Shown: positions 13,779-20,109 of the stretch, one piece after another
How positions within the stretch are numbered: position 1 is the stretch's first letter
Layout of the letters: the number at the start of each line of letters is the position of its first letter
Virus record (IMG/VR): IMGVR_UViG_3300034121_000175
Location: 1 to 29,915 of that record
DNA: 29,915 nucleotides
Source: a virus
Direction: 5' to 3' (one strand)
The notes under the pieces: generated by a model
What the model saw: only the letters and a program-made list of their open reading frames with translations
Databases searched by the model: none
Told to the model about the DNA's origin: nothing
Translations under genes and position numbers: made by a program

Positions 13779-14446
13779 TGAGAAAATTAAGAGTATTGAT
13801 AGCTTGTGAAGAAAGCCAAGCTGTAACAAAAGCGTTTAGAAAATTAGGACATGAAGCGTTTAGCTGTGACTTATTGCCGTGTAGCGGTGGTCACCCCGAA
13901 TGGCATTATCAACAAGACGTCTTCGAAGTAATTGATTTAGGATGGGATTTAATGATCGCACACCCACCATGTACATTTTTAGCTGTAAGCGGTGCTAGAT
14001 GGCTTTACAATAAAGACGGAACTAAAAACGAACAAAGACACAAAGACCAAGAAGAAGCCTTAGAGTTTGTCGGTCAATTAATGAACGCACAAATAAAATA
14101 TAAAGCTATTGAAAACCCTATTTCAGTCATAAGCACGGGAATAAGAAAACCTAATCAAATAATTCAGCCGTGGCAATTTGGCGACGAAGCGCAAAAATCA
14201 ACTTGTCTTTGGTTATTCAAGTTACCTAATCTAGTTCCTACAAATATTGTAGGTAAAGGCGAGTTTATAGAATTCGTTAGCCATAAAGGACAACTTAAAA
14301 AACAGCCTAAATGGTACTTCGAAGCGTTAAAAAATGCAAAGACACCCGCAGAACGTCGAACGTTAAGAAGTAAAACCTTTGACGGAATCGCTAACGCCAT
14401 GGCTGAACAATGGTCTAACTATATTTTAAGTCAAGATGAGGTGTAA
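13778..14446 (+). CDS. Cytosine-methyltransferase-like phage protein
   Basis: 222 residues. It keeps core elements of C5-cytosine methyltransferases: VLIACEES as a motif-I equivalent, AHPPCTFL with the PC dipeptide (P64-C65) of motif IV, and ENP (112-114), the counterpart of motif VI ENV. Length is far short of a classical Dcm enzyme, no target-recognition domain is seen, and motif I lacks FxGxG. This short type is common in phages and is usually annotated as a Dcm-like or SAM-dependent methyltransferase. It could protect phage DNA from restriction or have another nucleotide-modifying role. Confidence 0.75.
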   Translation: MRKLRVLIACEESQAVTKAFRKLGHEAFSCDLLPCSGGHPEWHYQQDVFEVIDLGWDLMIAHPPCTFLAVSGARWLYNKDGTKNEQRHKDQEEALEFVGQLMNAQIKYKAIENPISVISTGIRKPNQIIQPWQFGDEAQKSTCLWLFKLPNLVPTNIVGKGEFIEFVSHKGQLKKQPKWYFEALKNAKTPAERRTLRSKTFDGIANAMAEQWSNYILSQDEV

Positions 14447-14945
14447 AAATTGCCGTGAAAAGTTCGAGCCTATCCGTTTTAATCACAAGTTCTGCTTAAA
14501 AGACGAATGTATTAAAGCCTTTGTCGAAGAAGTCAAAGTAAACCAATGGAAGGAAACGAAAACACGAATGAAGAACGACCTAAAAACGACACAAGACTGG
14601 TTAAAAGAAGCGCAAACAATATTTAATAAGTATATAAGACTTCGCGACAACGGTTTAAATTGCATTTCGTGTGGACAAAAAATAAACGGAGTTAAACACG
14701 CTTCGCACTATTTAAGTTCTGGCGGTCATTCAGCTGTAAGATTCCACGAGGATAATGTTTGGGTGTCTTGTTACAAGTGTAACGTTATGTTATCTGGAAA
14801 TCAAATTGAATACCGAAAAAGTTTGATTAAAAAAATAGGAGTTGAACGCGTCGAATGGCTAGAAGAAAACGGAAGCAAAGTAAAGAAATGGACTATAGAC
14901 GAACTCAAAGAATTGATAAAAGAGTATAAACAAAAAATTAAATAA
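14436..14945 (+). CDS. ninG: NinG/Rap-like recombination nuclease
   Basis: 169 residues. N-terminal zinc knuckle C3/C6/C20/C25, a helical linker, then CISCG (C76/C79), HASHYLSSGG (H88/H91), RFHEDNVWVSCYKCN (C112/C115) and LSGNQIEYR. This order is that of lambda NinG (Rap), a structure-specific nuclease that cuts Holliday junctions and other branched DNA. It lies just upstream of the Erf and exonuclease genes, making a recombination module, and overlaps the preceding gene by 11 bases. Confidence 0.92.
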   Translation: MRCKNCREKFEPIRFNHKFCLKDECIKAFVEEVKVNQWKETKTRMKNDLKTTQDWLKEAQTIFNKYIRLRDNGLNCISCGQKINGVKHASHYLSSGGHSAVRFHEDNVWVSCYKCNVMLSGNQIEYRKSLIKKIGVERVEWLEENGSKVKKWTIDELKELIKEYKQKIK

Positions 14946-14946
14946 T

Positions 14947-15348
14947 ATGGAAATTTGGAAAGATGTAATAGGTTACGAAGGTATTTACAAAGTGTCTAGT
15001 TTAGGACGTATTAAACGCATTTCAAAAAATCACCTATGCAATTTAAGGTATCAAGGTGAATACTATTTAAAACCACTAGACAACGGAAAAGGATATTTAA
15101 GAATGAAGCTATCAAATAACGGATCATCGAAACGTGTAATGTTACACAGAATAATAGCAGAAGCGTTTATAAACAATCCCGAAAACAAAAAGGTAATTAA
15201 TCACATTAATTGTGATAAAAAAGATAATCGTATTGAAAATTTAGAGTGGTGTAGTCAAAGTGAAAACGTTTTACATTCGGTTAAATTAGGTAGATGGACG
15301 CAAGGACGAAAAAAAATAAATAAAACTATTGCTTATATCAAAATATAA
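14947..15348 (+). CDS. Free-standing HNH homing endonuclease (NUMOD4-HNH)
   Basis: 133 residues. The NUMOD4 DNA-binding motif opens the protein (EIWKDVIGYEGIYKVSSLGR). The HNH_3 catalytic part follows: H67 in MLHRIIAEAF, NHINCDKKDNRIENLEW (85-101), then SENVLHS. There is no intron or intein near it, so it is free-standing. It interrupts the recombination module between ninG and erf, the usual sign of homing mobility. The -33 box of the erf promoter lies in its last codons. Confidence 0.9.
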   Translation: MEIWKDVIGYEGIYKVSSLGRIKRISKNHLCNLRYQGEYYLKPLDNGKGYLRMKLSNNGSSKRVMLHRIIAEAFINNPENKKVINHINCDKKDNRIENLEWCSQSENVLHSVKLGRWTQGRKKINKTIAYIKI

Positions 15349-15358
15349 ACTATCTTTG
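15329..15358 (+). promoter_or_regulatory. Host-type promoter for the recombination operon
   Basis: TTG at 15329-15331, 19 bases, TATCTTTG at 15351-15358. It fits the Bacteroidetes consensus and has the same -7 box as the early promoter. The start would be near 15364, leaving a short A-rich leader to the erf ATG at 15380. Confidence 0.87.
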
Positions 15359-15379
15359 TACAAACAAAACTAATTTAAC

Positions 15380-15889
15380 ATGAAAAATTTATTTAAAGCG
15401 TTGGCAACATTCCAACAAGAAGTACCAGTGATCCACAAAGCGACACAAGGATACGGGTATTCGTATTCCGATTTACCTAAAATCTTTAGCGTTATCAATC
15501 CGTTACTAAAAAAACACGGACTAGGATTCACGCAGTTGATTAACGACACTAATTTAGTTACGTGTTTATTTCACGTAGAAAGTGGCGAAACAATCGAAAG
15601 CACTACGGCAATACCGCAGAACGTAGCGTTAAAAGGTATGAATGACTTTCAAGTTATGGGTTCTGCTATTACTTACGTACGTCGTTACGCTATCAGTTCA
15701 ATGTTAGGACTAGTAACCGACAAAGACACGGACGCTTCTGGCGAACAAGTTAAGAAATTACCTACTATAGACGCTAAACGTTTTCAAAGTGCTGTAGAAG
15801 CTATTAACGCGGGTAAGTATACACGCGAAGAACTCGAAAGTAAGTTCGAATTAACACAAGGTCAAACCGATTTAATTAACGCGCTATGA
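15380..15889 (+). CDS. erf: Erf-family single-strand annealing protein
   Basis: 169 residues. ERF superfamily signature: YGYSYSDLPKI (25-35), a hydrophobic core, and QVMGSAITYVRRYAISSMLG (91-110). These proteins coat single strands and anneal complementary ends, enabling genome circularisation and recombination. The 3' overlap with the exonuclease gene gives the standard annealase-exonuclease pair. The C-terminal 40 residues are a helical extension of unknown role. Confidence 0.9.
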   Translation: MKNLFKALATFQQEVPVIHKATQGYGYSYSDLPKIFSVINPLLKKHGLGFTQLINDTNLVTCLFHVESGETIESTTAIPQNVALKGMNDFQVMGSAITYVRRYAISSMLGLVTDKDTDASGEQVKKLPTIDAKRFQSAVEAINAGKYTREELESKFELTQGQTDLINAL

Positions 15890-16566
15890 ATACTTTTAAA
15901 ATTAGATGCTCTGCAATAGGTAAGATAATGACAAACCCCCGCACTAAGGGGGAGTTATTAAGTCAAACCGCGAAAACATATATCGAAGAACAAGTTATAT
16001 CGGACAAGTACGGAATTAAAAAGCAATTCTACAGCCGTTACACCGACAAAGGTATTCTAGTAGAAGACGATGCGATTAAATTAGTATCGGACATTCTAGA
16101 TTTAGGCTTTACATGGAAAAACGAAGAACATTTTAGTAATGACTTCATGACTGGGACACCCGACGTAAACACGGACACGGTGCTACTAGATGTTAAGAGT
16201 TCTTGGGACGCTACTACCTTTCCGTTTTTTGCTACAGAAATTCCTACAAAGGATTACTATTACCAACTTCAAGGATATATGGAACTAACGGGTAAAACCG
16301 AATCGTTGCTGTGCTATTGTTTAGTAAACACGCCCGAAGAAATGGTAGAAGACGAAGTAAGACGCGCACATTGGAACGCTAACCTACTAGAAGAGAGTTT
16401 AGACCTACGCGACGAAGTACAGAAACGCCATAACTTTGACCACATACCAGATAACCGACGCGTTAAAGTCTTCAAAGTAGAAAAAGACGAACAAGTAATA
16501 GAAGCAATCAAAGAACGCGTGGAGCTTTGCCGAGAGTATTACAACACCTTAATCAATTTCTTATGA
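15886..16566 (+). CDS. YqaJ/lambda-type recombination exonuclease (PD-(D/E)xK)
   Basis: 226 residues. RCSAIGKIM near the start, KGILVEDDAI with E60, TGTPDV with D93, LLDVKSSW with D102 and K104, and YYYQLQGYM with Q127 or Q129: the ordered motifs of YqaJ-like and lambda-Exo-like nucleases. It would resect double-strand ends 5' to 3' and hand the 3' strand to the Erf protein. Length is normal for the family. Confidence 0.9.
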   Translation: MNTFKIRCSAIGKIMTNPRTKGELLSQTAKTYIEEQVISDKYGIKKQFYSRYTDKGILVEDDAIKLVSDILDLGFTWKNEEHFSNDFMTGTPDVNTDTVLLDVKSSWDATTFPFFATEIPTKDYYYQLQGYMELTGKTESLLCYCLVNTPEEMVEDEVRRAHWNANLLEESLDLRDEVQKRHNFDHIPDNRRVKVFKVEKDEQVIEAIKERVELCREYYNTLINFL

Positions 16567-16772
16567 GTGTAATAGAATGGTTATTAAATAACTTAAATTC
16601 AGAACCATATTCAGAAGCGGATTTTAAGCATAATTCCATGTTATGGGATAAAGCAGAAGAATACGAAACGCAACAATTAGAACAAGCATATTTCGATGGT
16701 ACTAATTTTGAAACTAATGGATTTGGTAATGATGCAAGTAGGTATGTTAAACAACTAAAAAACGAAATATGA
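16563..16772 (+). CDS. Small acidic protein, 69 residues, unknown
   Basis: I choose the ATG at 16563, which overlaps the exonuclease stop as TTATGA; an in-frame TTG at 16527 is inside that gene. The protein is acidic and Asn-rich (EWLLNNLNSEPYSEADFKHN), probably helical at both ends. No family recognised. Confidence 0.65.
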   Translation: MSVIEWLLNNLNSEPYSEADFKHNSMLWDKAEEYETQQLEQAYFDGTNFETNGFGNDASRYVKQLKNEI

Positions 16773-16996
16773 ATCAGCAAATAGAAGATAAAATAGTATT
16801 ACGCGTTTTGGCACGTTTTAACGAACGTTCTCAAGTCGGAATAACCAAGTATAACACAACACTTGAAAGAACTGATTTAAGCACGTTAGAATGGATTACA
16901 CACGCACAAGAGGAGGCTATGGACTTTGTTCTGTATCTGGAACGACTGAAAGACGAATACAAAAGCAAGGATATTTCACGAACAATGCCTAAATAA
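16769..16996 (+). CDS. MazG-like small protein
   Basis: 75 residues. HAQEEAMDFVLYLERL (45-60) has the E-E-x-x-D helix typical of all-alpha NTP pyrophosphohydrolases, and the preceding RSQVGITKYNTTL segment resembles small phage versions of that family. If active it would hydrolyse a nucleoside triphosphate or alarmone; the second metal-binding helix of full MazG is missing, so it may be a non-catalytic relative. Confidence 0.6.
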   Translation: MNQQIEDKIVLRVLARFNERSQVGITKYNTTLERTDLSTLEWITHAQEEAMDFVLYLERLKDEYKSKDISRTMPK

Positions 16997-17002
16997 AAAC
17001 AG

Positions 17003-17206
17003 ATGAAAATAGTAATAGAACAATACGACCATAAAATAACATACGAAGTTCCACAAAATGACGTAAGCATGGAAGAAATGCTAGAAATACTCGAACGACT
17101 ATTAAAAGCAACTGGCTATGTGTTTAGCGGAAATCTTGACATAATAGATACAAGCTGTGAAAATAGCACTATTGAAATGGACGGGGGTTCATTCAGAGCA
17201 ATTTAA
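17003..17206 (+). CDS. Small acidic alpha/beta protein, unknown
   Basis: 67 residues: a beta hairpin (MKIVIEQYDHKITYEVP), a long amphipathic helix (SMEEMLEILERLLKATGY) and a C-terminal strand. The pattern resembles small conserved phage proteins without known role. It follows the MazG-like gene after six bases. Confidence 0.7.
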   Translation: MKIVIEQYDHKITYEVPQNDVSMEEMLEILERLLKATGYVFSGNLDIIDTSCENSTIEMDGGSFRAI

Positions 17207-17223
17207 ACTAAACAACAAGAACA

Positions 17224-17328
17224 ATGAAAGAGAAAACAATCGCAATCATCGGAGTAATATTAGCCATGTCTTTTATTATCACACTAGGAACGTTTATATG
17301 TTCGTGGATATTCAAAGGATTATTTTAG
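17224..17328 (+). CDS. Tiny membrane protein, 34 residues
   Basis: Reads MKEKTIAIIGVILAMSFIIT and continues to a hydrophobic end, with one membrane segment covering most of its length. The A-rich leader (AACAAGAACA) before the ATG and its position in a gap between two genes support it. Function unknown. Confidence 0.6.
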   Translation: MKEKTIAIIGVILAMSFIITLGTFICSWIFKGLF

Positions 17329-17357
17329 TTACCAATTAGTAAGTTACCAAACAGTAA
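17328..17357 (+). repeat. Tandem 15-base repeat (GTTACCAAnnAGTAA-like)
   Basis: Two adjacent 15-base units, 13 of 15 bases the same. Each unit contains inverted TTAC/GTAA arms, so they look like paired small operators before the gene at 17381. Confidence 0.55.
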
Positions 17358-17380
17358 GTAAACAATTAAATAAATATACA

Positions 17381-17614
17381 ATGGAAAACAAATTGAATTC
17401 GGGTGCAATCTTTAAGAACGACAAAAAGACGAAGGACACCCACCCAGACTACAGAGGTAAAGTAAACGTAAACGGTAAAGAAATGGAAGTAGCCTTATGG
17501 GTAAAACAAGGTAAAGCTGGATCGTTCATGTCTGCTTCATTTAGCGAGCCTTACGTAGCGCCAGCGCAAAGCGAACCAATTAGTAAAGTAGATAACGACG
17601 ATTTCCCGTTCTAA
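17381..17614 (+). CDS. Small protein with an SSB-like C-terminal tip
   Basis: 77 residues. The body (NSGAIFKN, HPDYRGKVNVNGKEMEVALW) resembles a small beta-rich phage family. A Pro/Ser-rich linker follows, then the end DNDDFPF. An acidic cluster closing with Pro-Phe is the hallmark of single-strand binding proteins, whose tip recruits repair and replication enzymes. The body is too short for a full OB fold, so it may mimic the SSB tip, or be a minimal ssDNA binder. It lies at the end of the recombination operon. Confidence 0.7.
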   Translation: MENKLNSGAIFKNDKKTKDTHPDYRGKVNVNGKEMEVALWVKQGKAGSFMSASFSEPYVAPAQSEPISKVDNDDFPF

Positions 17615-17615
17615 T

Positions 17616-17816
17616 ATGTACATTAACGACACAGAACTACGAAACAAGCTTAAAGAGGCGCTAAGAACGAAAACACGTAACCAAATAGTAACAGACATTA
17701 AAACACGTACGGGTAAATTTCACCAATACCAGATAGACAAGTTTCTAAAAGGTCACGACATAAGTTTAAGCACCGCTATAAAGCTAGACGAATTCTTATT
17801 AAGGGAACGAATGTAA
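17616..17816 (+). CDS. Small HTH-like protein, possible regulator
   Basis: 66 residues, basic. The second half (HQYQIDKFLKGHDISLSTAIKLDEFL) resembles the recognition-helix part of XRE/Cro-like proteins, where a short helix and the pattern LS-x-x-x-x-x-KL-x-x-(F/Y)L recur. It lies 130 bases upstream of the GATTA/TAATC cluster, so it could be the protein that binds there. The call rests on pattern resemblance only. Confidence 0.6.
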   Translation: MYINDTELRNKLKEALRTKTRNQIVTDIKTRTGKFHQYQIDKFLKGHDISLSTAIKLDEFLLRERM

Positions 17817-17855
17817 CTTAAAGCATACCATTAGAACTGCAATAGGTTCGTTTAT

Positions 17856-17880
17856 AAGCCAGTTTAACCGCTGGCTTTTT
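17856..17880 (+). terminator. Intrinsic terminator of the recombination operon
   Basis: AAGCCAG (17856-17862) pairs with CTGGCTT (17871-17877) over an eight-base loop, followed by T residues to 17880. Confidence 0.85.
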
Positions 17881-17904
17881 CTATGTTAATAACTTTTTTT
17901 TACC

Positions 17905-17946
17905 GTGATTAGATTATAATCGTAATTTTGATTAAATATTAATCAC
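17905..17946. promoter_or_regulatory. Promoter with clustered GATTA/TAATC half-sites (operator)
   Basis: Five GATTA or TAATC pentamers lie in 42 bases: 17907-17911, 17912-17916, 17917-17921, 17930-17934 and 17940-17944. Two of them form the perfect palindrome GATTATAATC (17912-17921), and GTGATTA/TAATCAC (17905-17911, 17940-17946) bracket the region. TAATTTTG (17923-17930) is a host-type -7 box. The ATG at 17947 follows at once. Binding here would block the promoter of the regulatory module. Confidence 0.65.
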
Positions 17947-18198
17947 ATGGAATACCTATATTTAATTCCCTTCGTTTGGTTTATCACAAACTTCGAACCT
18001 TTCCACGAAGTAATTGACCGCATTTTCATGAACTTACCACTAAACAAGTGGACTTTGGCTATTCATTCGGCTTTCGGTTGTCCTAAATGCGTTGGGTTCT
18101 GGTCTACGTTGGTTATATCTGGCAATTTCTTTACGGCTTGTCTAGTTAGTTTGTTATCTTATATACTTGACAAATGCTTACAGAGGCTAGAATACTAG
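17947..18198 (+). CDS. Small membrane protein with CPKC motif
   Basis: 83 residues with an N-terminal hydrophobic segment (LIPFVWFITNF), a central FGCPKCVGFW (C45, C48), and a C-terminal hydrophobic segment (about 52-74). Phage membrane proteins with a CxxC followed by a FW pair recur in Bacteroidetes phages; function unknown. First gene behind the putative operator; overlaps the next gene by 25 bases. Confidence 0.7.
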   Translation: MEYLYLIPFVWFITNFEPFHEVIDRIFMNLPLNKWTLAIHSAFGCPKCVGFWSTLVISGNFFTACLVSLLSYILDKCLQRLEY

Positions 18199-18377
18199 AA
18201 ATAAACGGAATACTAGCGGACATAAAGCCCGAGCGATTAGGTAAGATGCCACTACGCAAGCTTCAAGCTATCAAAGTAAAAGAAACGGGCATACGTGATA
18301 ACGAATGTTTTTGCAGACCCGACAAACGCCAAAAATGGTACGCACAATTTCTAGAATGGTATGAAGCAAACGCTTGA
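18174..18377 (+). CDS. Small protein before the sigma-like gene, unknown
   Basis: 67 residues, basic, predicted helical with a short CFC element (C46, C48) and the end KWYAQFLEWYEANA. No family recognised. Overlaps both neighbours (25 and 17 bases), so its translation is likely coupled to that of the sigma-like protein. Confidence 0.65.
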   Translation: MLTEARILEINGILADIKPERLGKMPLRKLQAIKVKETGIRDNECFCRPDKRQKWYAQFLEWYEANA

Positions 18378-18915
18378 CAAATACATAAGCGAACATTACG
18401 ACGAGGTTAGGAAATATACTAACCACTTTTTAAAGGCGTACAATAAAAAAAAGAACATAAACCTATCAATGTTAAACGCGGATACGTGCATTAATAACGC
18501 ATACCTTCATGTTTTAACAATAGACAAACAAGACGCGGACGAAAACACGGTAAAAAGCTATTTACTAAACACTATTAAGTGCCAAATTATCTGGGATAAA
18601 TCAATCAGTCACAAACAAGACGACTGCAACACTATAGAATACATAGGTAACGACGTACCCGACGACGACGAAGTAAGTAGAAAAATAGCAATAGAACAAA
18701 GATTTAACGATCAACGCGCATACATAGAAATATTCAGACGTCAAATTACTTGTCCTATCCAAAGGGTAACTTTTGAGTGCTATTACGACAAAGGTTTTAA
18801 CTCCGCACGTAGCCTATCTAAATACTTTGGGATATCTACGACGTCGGCGCATTACATGCTTAGGGAAATAAAACAAAAAATCCGCGAAATTCAATATAGT
18901 TATGAAAACAAATGA
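18361..18915 (+). CDS. Sigma-70/ECF-like factor, candidate late-gene activator
   Basis: 184 residues, the length of an ECF sigma factor. Residues 10-85 resemble region 2: a helical segment with DTCINNAYLHVL where ECF factors have the D-x-x-Q-E-x-F core helix, then TVKSYLLNTIKCQIIWDKS. An acidic linker (86-105) follows. Residues 133-177 resemble region 4: QRVTFECYYDKGFNSARSLSKYFGISTTSAHYMLREIKQKI, with the helix-turn-helix at about 149-168. Late element S7 overlaps its last codons and others precede the late units, so it probably directs host polymerase to them. The region-4 call is firmer than region 2; a plain HTH regulator is the alternative. Confidence 0.75.
   Translation: MKQTLDKYISEHYDEVRKYTNHFLKAYNKKKNINLSMLNADTCINNAYLHVLTIDKQDADENTVKSYLLNTIKCQIIWDKSISHKQDDCNTIEYIGNDVPDDDEVSRKIAIEQRFNDQRAYIEIFRRQITCPIQRVTFECYYDKGFNSARSLSKYFGISTTSAHYMLREIKQKIREIQYSYENK
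18872..18901 (+). promoter_or_regulatory. Late promoter-like element S7 (packaging unit)
   Basis: CAATATAGTT at 18892-18901 differs from the others only in its first base and abuts the ATG at 18902. AAC at 18872-18874 is 17 bases upstream. It lies inside the 3' end of the sigma-like gene and would drive the genes leading to terminase. Confidence 0.6.
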
Positions 18916-19066
18916 AATAGCAGACCAACTGGCTAGGTTAATCTTATTCTTAATAGGTGGGGTTATCTGTTTAGGCGGTTACGAAGTAGCCTTACGTATG
19001 TTGGGCGTACTAATTATAATTAAAGCAATAGGACACGAACTAAAACACGAACAAAATGAAAATTAA
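18902..19066 (+). CDS. Small membrane protein, 54 residues
   Basis: Starts directly at late element S7 and overlaps the sigma-like gene by 14 bases. A central hydrophobic stretch (LILFLIGGVICLGGY and on to LGVLIIIKAI) predicts one or two membrane passes. The stop overlaps the next ATG. Function unknown. Confidence 0.65.
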   Translation: MKTNEIADQLARLILFLIGGVICLGGYEVALRMLGVLIIIKAIGHELKHEQNEN

Positions 19067-19343
19067 AGATGAGTACAAAGGAAAAACGATTATCTGTTAT
19101 GATAGCGTACTGGGACAACGTAGAATAGAAGTCGACAAAATCGACCTTAAACGCTACAGCTTTTATACCAGTATGGGATTAGGCTACCTATTCGAAAAGG
19201 AAAACGTTACAATCAGTTACAAAGGAATCGAAGAAGACCAGGACGCAGACGTAAACGAACCCAAAGAAGTAGAACCAAAAGTAACTAGAGTTAAACCAGC
19301 TACAAAAACACGAAAACGTAAAACAAATGTCGCAACCAATTAA
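19056..19343 (+). CDS. Unknown protein, 95 residues, basic tail
   Basis: A beta-rich N-terminal domain (KIKDEYKGKTIICYDSVLGQ and on to residue 57) is followed by an acidic stretch and a very basic end (KPATKTRKRKT). Shaped like small phage proteins of the packaging region that may bind DNA; no specific family recognised. Confidence 0.65.
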   Translation: MKIKDEYKGKTIICYDSVLGQRRIEVDKIDLKRYSFYTSMGLGYLFEKENVTISYKGIEEDQDADVNEPKEVEPKVTRVKPATKTRKRKTNVATN

Positions 19344-19506
19344 AGGGGAAAAGAAACCCACGTTTATAAATAGATGTTTACAAGAACAAAAGGAAGCAAA
19401 GAACACGCTAACGGACAAAGAACACCTAGCAACGTGTAACCGAGTTTGGGAAACACACGCACGCGAAGCACTAAGCAACTACGTAAAGACGTTTCAAAAG
19501 AAATGA
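19327..19506 (+). CDS. Small protein upstream of terminase, 59 residues
   Basis: Reads MSQPIKGEKKPTFINRCLQE and continues with ATCNRVWE (37 Cys to 41 Trp). The pattern PxKGEKKPTF-x-x-x-C ... VCN-x-x-W/Y is one I associate with short proteins before terminase genes in Bacteroidetes phages, probably a small metal-binding or virion-associated family. It overlaps both neighbours. Confidence 0.65.
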   Translation: MSQPIKGEKKPTFINRCLQEQKEAKNTLTDKEHLATCNRVWETHAREALSNYVKTFQKK

Positions 19507-19694
19507 AGTTTTACCTACTAGACTACGGTAAAGAAATGATAAACGAAGGTAAGGTAATAACCGACTACCTAGATAAAATGCAATTTCACTACATAGCCTA
19601 CCTAACAAACGCGGACGGGTTGCTATGTCTTGAAGAAATAGACGAAGACGAATTTTTAAACCACTTCAAAAACACGAAACATGGCAAAGCCTAA
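19503..19694 (+). CDS. Small acidic protein, 63 residues, unknown
   Basis: I use the ATG at 19503, which overlaps the preceding stop (AAATGA); an upstream in-frame ATG at 19446 lies inside that gene. Predicted alpha/beta with an acidic cluster (EEIDEDEF). Overlaps the small terminase gene by 14 bases. Function unknown. Confidence 0.6.
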   Translation: MKFYLLDYGKEMINEGKVITDYLDKMQFHYIAYLTNADGLLCLEEIDEDEFLNHFKNTKHGKA

Positions 19695-20109
19695 ATACAT
19701 AAAGACACCAGAAGAACTATACCAACTATTCGAAAGCTATACACTAGACACAAAGCAAAGAGTAAGAACAATACCAAAGGCAACTAATAAAGGAGTGCTA
19801 TACGAAGAACACGTGCCACCTTTAACAATAGACGGTTTTAAAACCTACGCCAATAAACAAGGGTCGGATATTAACCGATATTGGTATAACGTAGACGGGA
19901 CACTCAACGACTATGTAAGTATCGTTACGCGCATTAAAGAAGAAATACGAAACGACCAGGTCGAAGGTGCGCTAGTCGGGCAATATCAACAGAACATAGT
20001 TGCACGTCTAAACAACCTAACCGAAAAGACGGACGTAACGACCAACGGCGAGGCTATCAATGAAATTAAAATCTCGATAATTAGACCCGACACGAAACAA
20101 CTAGACTAA
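19681..20109 (+). CDS. terS: Terminase small subunit (P22 gp3-like)
   Basis: 142 residues. It resembles the gp3-type DNA-packaging proteins: TPEELYQLFESYTLDTK at the start, VPPLTIDGFKTYANKQGSD near 45-63, a helical middle, and a C-terminal tail (EIKISIIRPD) ending in a basic-acidic mix. It would recognise the packaging site and load TerL. The stop overlaps the TerL ATG (TAATG), the usual arrangement. Confidence 0.8.
   Translation: MAKPKYIKTPEELYQLFESYTLDTKQRVRTIPKATNKGVLYEEHVPPLTIDGFKTYANKQGSDINRYWYNVDGTLNDYVSIVTRIKEEIRNDQVEGALVGQYQQNIVARLNNLTEKTDVTTNGEAINEIKISIIRPDTKQLD

Noticed and set aside
14415-14426. Reverse-strand AATATAGTTA-like word as a late element
   Set aside because: It points against all nearby genes, lies inside the methyltransferase-like gene and lacks the full left half.
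17157-17339. Plus-strand frame of 60 codons
   Set aside because: It overlaps the end of the 17003 gene and the whole 17224 membrane-protein gene; its translation is low complexity and the other two are better placed.
19188-19478. Minus-strand frame of 96 codons
   Set aside because: Shadow of two overlapping plus-strand genes; translation is Phe/Cys/Ser-rich without structure.
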